In this document: piece by piece, positions 8,770-13,343 of the stretch
How positions within the stretch are numbered: position 1 is the stretch's first letter
How the letters are laid out: every line of letters begins with the position of its first letter
Source: DATFRX01 sp035630615
GTDB lineage: Bacteria; Actinomycetota; Actinomycetes; Propionibacteriales; Nocardioidaceae
Assembly: GCA_035630615.1 (NCBI GenBank)
Contig: DASQKI010000076.1
Location: 1 to 13,343, forward strand
Reading direction: 5' to 3'
Length of the DNA stretch: 13,343 nt
Notes under the pieces: model-generated
What the model saw: only the letters and a program-made list of their open reading frames with translations
Databases searched by the model: none
Told to the model about the DNA's origin: nothing
Position numbers and translations under genes: made by a program

Positions 8770-8798
8770 AGGCTGGCATGTCGCATGCTACATGTCAA
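8770..8798 (-). promoter_or_regulatory. Predicted promoter of the HOT-flavoprotein operon
   Basis: On the minus strand a perfect TTGACA (8798-8793) is followed by a 17-nt spacer and CAGCCT (8775-8770), a weaker -10 box that keeps A2 and T6. The ATG of the HOT gene begins 6 nt after it, consistent with a leaderless message. The whole spacer is filled by the palindrome at 8774-8797, so a bound repressor would block RNA polymerase. Confidence 0.6.
8774..8797. promoter_or_regulatory. Candidate operator palindrome for the FCD/GntR regulator
   Basis: Twelve base pairs on each side of a centre at 8785/8786 match at 10 of 12 positions. The core is CATGT-c-GCATGC-t-ACATG, flanked by TG on the left and CA on the right. 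It also contains three CATG units at exact 7-nt spacing (8777, 8784, 8791). The TGT...ACA symmetry suits a dimeric winged-helix GntR protein. It lies in the gap between the divergent regulator and HOT genes and overlaps both promoters. Confidence 0.65.
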
Positions 8799-8820
8799 TT
8801 GCCCCCGAAGACGCTAGCGT
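8792..8820 (+). promoter_or_regulatory. Predicted promoter of the gntR-type gene
   Basis: ATGTCA (8792-8797, four of six consensus matches) is followed by a 17-nt spacer and TAGCGT (8815-8820). The GTG start at 8828 comes 7 nt later, the geometry of a leaderless transcript. Its -35 box occupies nearly the same bases as the opposing HOT -35 box, so the two promoters should compete for polymerase and share the operator. Confidence 0.6.
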
Positions 8821-8827
8821 ATGGGCC

Positions 8828-9550
8828 GTGACTGCTCCTGCCACCGGCTCTCCCCTCGGTCGGGGTCCGAGTCTCAACGACCAAGTCGTCGAGGCGGTAC
8901 GCGCCGCCATCCACTCCGGCGACCTTGCGCCCGGCGAGCTGTACTCGGCGTACCAGATCGCCGACCGCCTGGGCGTCTCGCGCAGTCCCGTCCGCGAGGC
9001 GCTGCTCCGGCTCGCTGAGACCGGGCTGGTCCGCATGGAGCGCAACCGGGGCTTCCGGATCGTCGCGCCGGCCGCCCACGACATCGCCGAGATCTTCGCC
9101 GTTCGGCTCCTGCTGGAGGTCCCGGCGTCGGGCCAAGCGGCCCGGCACCAAACGCCCGAGTTGACCGAGCGGCTCCGACAAGAGCTGGCGGTCATGGCCA
9201 ACGCGGCGTCCGCCCGCGCCGTGGCGCGGTTCATGGACCACGACCAGCGCTTTCACGACCACATCCTCGAGGCCAGCGGCAATCATCTGCTCGCGGCGAC
9301 TGTGCGTCGGGTGCGCGATCTCACCCGACTGCTCGGCGCTTCGACGGTCGACCGGTCCCGCAGTCTGGACGACATCTTGGCCGAACACGTTCCGATCATC
9401 GACGCGCTCGAAGCCGGCGACGCGTCGGCGGTCGAGGACCGGATGCGCGGGCACATCGAGCACACCGGACGCCTGCTCGTGGCCCAAGCGGCCGCCTCGT
9501 CGCCGCATCCGGTCGACGCCGACGCCCTCTGGGCCGAGGTCGTCGGCTAA
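8828..9550 (+). CDS. GntR family transcriptional regulator, FadR subfamily with FCD domain
   Basis: This 240-residue regulator has an N-terminal winged helix-turn-helix (about 16-80), with the signature IADRLGVSRSPVREALLRLAETGLV (44-68) and the wing RNRGFRIVAP (72-81). A C-terminal all-helical FCD domain follows (about 85-220). Likely FCD metal ligands are Asp139 and His143 (in DHDQRFH), His187 and His209; such sites usually bind a carboxylate or hydroxyacid effector through a metal ion. The GTG start at 8828 was chosen because it lies 7 nt after a TAGCGT -10 box; longer starts at 8699 or 8792 would run into the promoter or the divergent HOT gene. It probably represses that operon and itself. 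The FCD regulator DhdR of Achromobacter, which responds to D-2-hydroxyglutarate, is a precedent. Its stop overlaps the convergent Nudix gene by 4 bp. Confidence 0.9.
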   Translation: MTAPATGSPLGRGPSLNDQVVEAVRAAIHSGDLAPGELYSAYQIADRLGVSRSPVREALLRLAETGLVRMERNRGFRIVAPAAHDIAEIFAVRLLLEVPASGQAARHQTPELTERLRQELAVMANAASARAVARFMDHDQRFHDHILEASGNHLLAATVRRVRDLTRLLGASTVDRSRSLDDILAEHVPIIDALEAGDASAVEDRMRGHIEHTGRLLVAQAAASSPHPVDADALWAEVVG

Positions 9551-10365
9551 CGCTCGAGAAGGGGCCGGATGTCAGGCGGGCGATAACCGTCGGGCTTCGG
9601 AGCCTTCGTGCCGGCCTCGATGGGCGACCCGCCGGTCTTGGTCAGGTTGGACCGGTGCACCTCGTCGAACACGGCGTCGAGCGGGATGCCGTGGACGAGT
9701 GCGGTGCCGTGCACGACGTACAGCAGGTCCGCGAGTGCGTCGGCGATCTCGACGATGTCACCGGCCTCGGCGGCGTCGGCGTACTCGCTGACCTCCTCGC
9801 GCATGAACTCGACCCGTTGCCGCCACGACGGCACCGACGCCGTCGGCCGAGCCGGGTCGACGATGCCGAGCGCCGTATGGAACGCGGCGACCGATCGAGC
9901 CGCAGCACTGGGCCGGTCGTACGCGGCCAGCCCGGCTCGGACCACGTCGAGCACGGGCAGGTCCCCGCGCGCGATCGCCGCCCGGTCGACCCACTCCACG
10001 GCGTCGGTCGTGCCCTCGATCTCGGTGATCCGCAGCGGCGCGTCCGGCGTCGGCGTCGACGCGGCGAAGACGAGATGGACGCCGTGGAAGTCTTCGAGAG
10101 TGCCGTCCGGCGCCCGCCCGGTGAAGTGGGTGTCGTGGACGTCCAACAGTTCGCCCACCTCGACATCGAGCCCGGTCTCCTCACGAACCTCGCGGGCCAC
10201 ACCGACCCGGGGCGGCTCACCGTGGTCGACGCCACCGCCGGGCAGGGTCCAGTCACCGACATGGTGACCGCGGCTCGAGATCCGGGTCAGGAGGACGCGT
10301 TCGCCCCAGGTCACGACGGCGTAGGCCGAAAGTCGCAGGCGAACGACCGGCTCGGGACTCGACAT
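9547..10365 (-). CDS. Nudix hydrolase fused to a DR2231/MazG-like NTP pyrophosphatase domain
   Basis: This 272-residue cytosolic protein has two nucleotide-hydrolase domains. Residues 8-145 form a Nudix fold with a complete Nudix box at 44-66 (G-x5-E-x7-REVREETGL; metal-binding Glu59, Glu62 and Glu63). Residues about 160-272 resemble the all-alpha dUTPase-like pyrophosphatase DR2231 of Deinococcus: FHTALG, EEVSE (190-194), ADLLYVV (212-218), AVFDEVHRSNLTK and the tail KPDGYRPPDI. The second acidic motif reads DALAD (209-213), so the Glu of the expected ExxD is Ala here; Asp209 may compensate. The likely role is removal of damaged or non-canonical nucleotides, substrate unknown. ATG at 10363-10365 lies 7 nt after TAGACT with no Shine-Dalgarno, so it is probably leaderless. 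It is divergent from the lipoprotein gene and convergent with the regulator. Confidence 0.88.
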   Translation of the reverse strand: MSSPEPVVRLRLSAYAVVTWGERVLLTRISSRGHHVGDWTLPGGGVDHGEPPRVGVAREVREETGLDVEVGELLDVHDTHFTGRAPDGTLEDFHGVHLVFAASTPTPDAPLRITEIEGTTDAVEWVDRAAIARGDLPVLDVVRAGLAAYDRPSAAARSVAAFHTALGIVDPARPTASVPSWRQRVEFMREEVSEYADAAEAGDIVEIADALADLLYVVHGTALVHGIPLDAVFDEVHRSNLTKTGGSPIEAGTKAPKPDGYRPPDIRPLLER

Positions 10366-10372
10366 CGCCGGC

Positions 10373-10378
10373 AGTCTA
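10373..10378 (-). promoter_or_regulatory. Predicted -10 box of the Nudix-pyrophosphatase gene
   Basis: TAGACT on the minus strand ends 7 nt before the ATG at 10365, the typical position for a leaderless actinobacterial transcript. No good -35 element was found 16-19 nt upstream. Confidence 0.5.
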
Positions 10379-10383
10379 TGGCG

Positions 10384-10389
10384 TAGCGT
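10384..10389 (+). promoter_or_regulatory. Possible -10 box of the lipoprotein gene
   Basis: TAGCGT fits TAnnnT and would give a 5' untranslated region of about 58 nt before the ATG at 10454. The -35 region is weak, and chance occurrence is not excluded in an 88-bp divergent gap. Confidence 0.25.
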
Positions 10390-10453
10390 CCTGCAAGGGG
10401 TGGGTTGGAACGCTCACCTCGCGAGACGTTGCGGATCGACGACGAGGAATGCG

Positions 10454-11404
10454 ATGGGGCGGAACCCACGGGTGCTGTTGGCGAGCCTCGTCGTCGGCGG
10501 CTGCCTCGTCGGCACCGGCTGCGAGGAAGACGGCTCCGCCGAGGAGCTCGTCAGCATCGAGTCTCATCTGTACGGTCCGGGTGCCCGCCTCGGCCGCGGC
10601 GTGACGGTCCCGGACGGAGCGGCTCGGGTCGGCCCAACGATCACGATCACGCAGGACCCGACCGACATCCGCCAGATCTCCCTGCTGCAGATCGACGGCG
10701 ACCCCGACCAGGTCCTGCGCGACCTGCTGACCGAGCTCGATCGGCTGCTGCCCGACGTCGACGTCGACGTCTCGCAGGCCCGACGACGGTGCTGGCTCGA
10801 CGACACCGACGCCTGGATCCGGCAGTGTCGGCTGCTCGTCACGGGCCACACCGCCGACGGCCGTCCCCTGCAGGTCGACATCACCGCGACGCCGACCGCC
10901 GACGTCGACGGCGAGCCGCTGCCTGGAGCGTCCGGCCTTCCCTCGGCGCGCATCCTGGTACGGACCGGCCCGATCCGCGAGGTGGGCACCAATCTCGACC
11001 GGCCGTCGGGCTATCCGTACTCCGCTCGCGACCAAGACGCGGCCCAGTGGCCGATCTCGCCCGATGCGCACACGTCCGTTCCCACGAACGTCGACGAACT
11101 GCCGGGCACCGAAGACTGGCCGGTGCAGCCGGGCGGATCTCCGATCGGTGTGGTCTACAGCAACCCTCGCTACATCGTCGTCGCAGTCGACGAGGGCGAC
11201 AGCATCGACGAGGTGGCGACGAGCTACGCGACGTCGGTGCCCAACCGAGGTCTGAGTACGCAGGTCGTCGCGACCGTCGGCGATCGGACCACGACGTCGT
11301 ACCAGATTGACGCCATCGACGGCGGCCCCGGCGCCCACCTGTGGGCCGTTGAGCGCCCCGGGGCGGACTATCTCTTCCTGCGCTACTGGCCGCTGCTGGC
11401 CTGA
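10454..11404 (+). CDS. Predicted lipoprotein of unknown function
   Basis: No family was recognised. The 316-residue protein starts with MGRNPRVLLASLVVGGCLVGTGC: a short basic end, a hydrophobic segment (7-22) and a cysteine at 23, followed by an acidic linker (EEDGSAEE). This indicates export and probable lipid anchoring outside the membrane. The lipobox is imperfect: Gly at -3 for Cys23, while Cys17 has VGG before it. The mature part is rich in Asp and Val, with two cysteines (113 and 125) that could form a disulfide. No catalytic motif was seen. ATG at 10454 was chosen over an upstream GTG at 10400 because GAGGAA lies 4 nt upstream and the signal sequence then begins correctly. It is monocistronic and converges on rpoC. 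Confidence 0.75.
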   Translation: MGRNPRVLLASLVVGGCLVGTGCEEDGSAEELVSIESHLYGPGARLGRGVTVPDGAARVGPTITITQDPTDIRQISLLQIDGDPDQVLRDLLTELDRLLPDVDVDVSQARRRCWLDDTDAWIRQCRLLVTGHTADGRPLQVDITATPTADVDGEPLPGASGLPSARILVRTGPIREVGTNLDRPSGYPYSARDQDAAQWPISPDAHTSVPTNVDELPGTEDWPVQPGGSPIGVVYSNPRYIVVAVDEGDSIDEVATSYATSVPNRGLSTQVVATVGDRTTTSYQIDAIDGGPGAHLWAVERPGADYLFLRYWPLLA

Positions 11405-11413
11405 AAAGACGTC

Positions 11414-11447
11414 AGCGCCATGTCACGCGATGACGTGACATGGCGCT
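11414..11447. terminator. Bidirectional terminator between the lipoprotein gene and rpoC
   Basis: A perfect 14-bp inverted repeat, AGCGCCATGTCACG (11414-11427) with its complement at 11434-11447, encloses a 6-nt loop. It starts 9 nt after the lipoprotein stop and 11 nt after the rpoC stop. On the minus strand GACGTCTTTT follows, giving a short delayed U-run; on the plus strand no U-run follows. Confidence 0.85.
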
Positions 11448-11458
11448 ACGATATTGGA

Positions 11459-13343
11459 TCAGTTGCCGCCGTAGGACCCAAAACCGAAGTCGTCCAGCGC
11501 CACCGACTGTGTGCCCGGCGAACCGAAGTCGTACTCGTACGACTCGTAGCCGGCCATCGAGTACGCGGCCGCCCGGGCCTCCTCGGTCGGCTCCACCCGG
11601 ATGTTGCGGTAGCGCTCCAAACCGGTGCCGGCCGGGATCAGCTTGCCGATGATCACGTTTTCCTTCAGACCCATCAGGGCGTCGGACTTGGCGTGGATCG
11701 CCGCGTCGGTCAGCACCCGCGTGGTCTCCTGGAACGACGCCGCCGACAGCCACGACTCGGTGGCCAGCGATGCCTTCGTGATGCCCATCAGCACCGGACG
11801 ACCCGAAGCCGGCGTGCCGCCCTCGGCCACCACGCGACGGTTTTCCTCTTCGAACCGGACCCGGTCGACGAGGTCACCGGTGAGCAGATTGGCGTCGCCC
11901 TGCTCGATCACGGTGATCCGGCGCAGCATCTGGCGCACGATGATCTCGATGTGCTTGTCGTGGATCGACACACCCTGGCTGCGGTAGACCTCCTGGACCT
12001 CGTCCACGAGGTGCTGCTGCGCGGCCCGGACGCCGAGGATCCGCAGCACGTCCTGCGGCTCCGGCGTACCGTGGGTGAGCTGCTGGCCGACGTCGACGGT
12101 GTCGTCGTCAGCGACCCGCAGCCGGGCCCGCTTGGTGACCGGGTGGGCGTGCTCGTCCGACCCGTCGTCGGGGATGATGACGACCTTGCGGGTCTTGTCG
12201 GTCTCGTCGATCCGGACCCGACCGGCGACCTCCGAGATCGGTGCCCGCCCCTTCGGCGTACGGGCCTCGAACAGCTCGACCACACGCGGCAGGCCGTGCG
12301 TGATGTCGTCGCCGGCCACACCGCCGGTGTGGAAGGTCCGCATCGTCAGCTGCGTGCCGGGCTCACCGATCGACTGGGCGGCGATGATGCCGACCGCCTC
12401 ACCGGATCCGACCATCTCGCCGGTGGCGAGGTTGCGGCCGTAGCACGCGCGGCAGACGCCGTAGCGGGCTTCGCAGGTGAGCGGTGAGCGGACCAGGACC
12501 TCGTCGATCCCGGCCTCGTCGATGGTGGCGGCGAGCTCTTCGGTGATGATCTCCAGGCGCTCGACGAGAGTCGGGGCGGTCTCGCCCTTCTTGACCTTGA
12601 CCCGGGCATCGGGCAGAGCCGCGGCCGCGAGCCGGCCGACCAGGCGGCGCTGGAACGCGCCGGCCTCGTCGCTGGATTCCGAGCGGATGATCCAGCTGCC
12701 TTCCTCGGTGCCGCAGTCGTCCTCGCGGGTGATGACGTCCTGGGCCACGTCCACCAGGCGCCGGGTGAGATACCCGGAGTCGGCGGTGCGCAGCGCGGTG
12801 TCGGCCAGACCCTTGCGGGCGCCGTGGGTGGAGATGAAGTACTCGAGGACGGTCATGCCCTCGCGGAAGTTGCTCCGCACGGGCACGTCGATGATCCGGC
12901 CCGATGGGTCGGCCATCAGGCCGCGCATCGCGCCGAGCTGACCGATGTTGCCCTTGTTCCCTCGGGCACCTGAGGCGGTCATCATCGTCACCGGGCCCGT
13001 CGGGTCCAGCGACTTCATCATCTCGTCCGACATCTTGCCCGTGGTGTCCTGCCAGATCCCGACGACCTGCTCGTAGCGCTCGTCCTCGGTGATCAGGCCG
13101 CGCTGGAACTGCTTGTCGATCGCGAGGACCGATTCGTCGGCCGCGTCGAGGCGCTCCTGCTTGTCCTTCGGGATCTCGATGTCGAACAGGCCGATGGTCA
13201 TCCCGCCGCGGGTCGCGAACTCGAACCCGACGTCCTTGATGCCGTCGACCAGGTGGGCCGTCTCCTCGCCGCCGAGCTGCCGGTAGCAGGTGTCGACGAG
13301 GGCCTTGAGGTCCACGCGGCGCATGACCTTGTCGTGGTACCGC
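11459..13343 (-). CDS. rpoC: RNA polymerase beta' subunit, C-terminal part
   Basis: This is the C-terminal 627 or so residues of RpoC, the beta' subunit that carries much of the RNA polymerase active-site machinery. The reading frame runs off the right edge of the window, so the start and the catalytic NADFDGD region lie outside. In the visible part, with the Met at 13324 taken as 1, are the bridge-helix and trigger-loop region (about 125-195, with STHGARKGLADTALRTADSG), the second zinc site (Cys204, Cys284, Cys291, Cys294) and the conserved AAQSIGEPGTQLTMRTFHTGG (315-335). The C-terminus reads DDFGFGSYGGN. No frameshift or intein was seen. rpoB would be expected further right. The gene ends at a strong hairpin shared with the convergent lipoprotein gene. 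Confidence 0.98.
   Translation of the reverse strand, partial: RYHDKVMRRVDLKALVDTCYRQLGGEETAHLVDGIKDVGFEFATRGGMTIGLFDIEIPKDKQERLDAADESVLAIDKQFQRGLITEDERYEQVVGIWQDTTGKMSDEMMKSLDPTGPVTMMTASGARGNKGNIGQLGAMRGLMADPSGRIIDVPVRSNFREGMTVLEYFISTHGARKGLADTALRTADSGYLTRRLVDVAQDVITREDDCGTEEGSWIIRSESSDEAGAFQRRLVGRLAAAALPDARVKVKKGETAPTLVERLEIITEELAATIDEAGIDEVLVRSPLTCEARYGVCRACYGRNLATGEMVGSGEAVGIIAAQSIGEPGTQLTMRTFHTGGVAGDDITHGLPRVVELFEARTPKGRAPISEVAGRVRIDETDKTRKVVIIPDDGSDEHAHPVTKRARLRVADDDTVDVGQQLTHGTPEPQDVLRILGVRAAQQHLVDEVQEVYRSQGVSIHDKHIEIIVRQMLRRITVIEQGDANLLTGDLVDRVRFEEENRRVVAEGGTPASGRPVLMGITKASLATESWLSAASFQETTRVLTDAAIHAKSDALMGLKENVIIGKLIPAGTGLERYRNIRVEPTEEARAAAYSMAGYESYEYDFGSPGTQSVALDDFGFGSYGGN

Noticed and set aside
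7555..8817. A 420-codon plus-strand open frame opposite the HOT-like gene
   Set aside because: Shadow frame without recognisable motifs. It would also cover the divergent promoter region.
8699..8827. Longer start of the GntR-type regulator
   Set aside because: It would overlap the 5' end of the divergent gene and translate the promoter and operator. The GTG at 8828 sits correctly behind a -10 box.
10405..11310. Alternative plus-strand frame overlapping the lipoprotein gene
   Set aside because: An Arg/His-rich shadow in another phase. The 10454-11404 frame has a ribosome-binding site and a signal sequence.

Overview
The window is from the chromosome of a high-GC Gram-positive bacterium (Actinomycetota). 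The evidence is the GC-rich codon choice, frequent GTG starts, actinobacterial forms of EF-Tu, S12 and RpoC, and several start codons placed 6-7 nt after a TAnnnT-like -10 box with no Shine-Dalgarno sequence (leaderless mRNAs). Propionibacteriales is possible, but the sequence alone does not settle the order. No rRNA, tRNA, CRISPR array or insertion sequence was seen.

Layout, right to left, because most genes lie on the minus strand. (1) 11459-13343: the C-terminal half of rpoC, closed by a 14-bp perfect hairpin. (2) 10454-11404 (+): a predicted lipoprotein of unknown function, converging on rpoC and sharing that hairpin. (3) 9547-10365 (-): a two-domain nucleotide-cleaning protein, Nudix fused to a DR2231-type all-alpha NTP pyrophosphatase. 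(4) 8828-9550 (+): an FCD-type GntR regulator. (5) 4682-8763 (-): a two-gene operon divergent from the regulator. It encodes a protein closely resembling hydroxyacid-oxoacid transhydrogenase (HOT/ADHFE1) and a 930-residue FAD/iron-sulfur 2-hydroxyacid dehydrogenase, joined by a 4-nt GTGA overlap. (6) 93-4398 (-): the str operon rpsL-rpsG-fusA-tuf with its own promoter, a roughly 217-nt leader and a terminal hairpin.

The accessory block between rpoC and rpsL holds the most interesting content. HOT enzymes transfer hydride from 4-hydroxybutyrate to 2-oxoglutarate, giving succinic semialdehyde and D-2-hydroxyglutarate (D-2-HG). The downstream flavoprotein has the architecture expected of a D-2-HG dehydrogenase, which would return D-2-HG to 2-oxoglutarate. 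Together they could form a cofactor-free 4-hydroxybutyrate oxidation cycle that passes electrons towards respiration. A single 24-bp imperfect palindrome lies over the promoters of both this operon and the divergent FCD regulator, a compact arrangement for control by a hydroxyacid. This pathway is an inference from family resemblance and gene order.

Other points of note are a fixed arginine at S12 position 88, a known streptomycin-resistance site; the lack of a terminator between the HOT operon and the str promoter; and small hairpins in the rpsG-fusA and fusA-tuf gaps.
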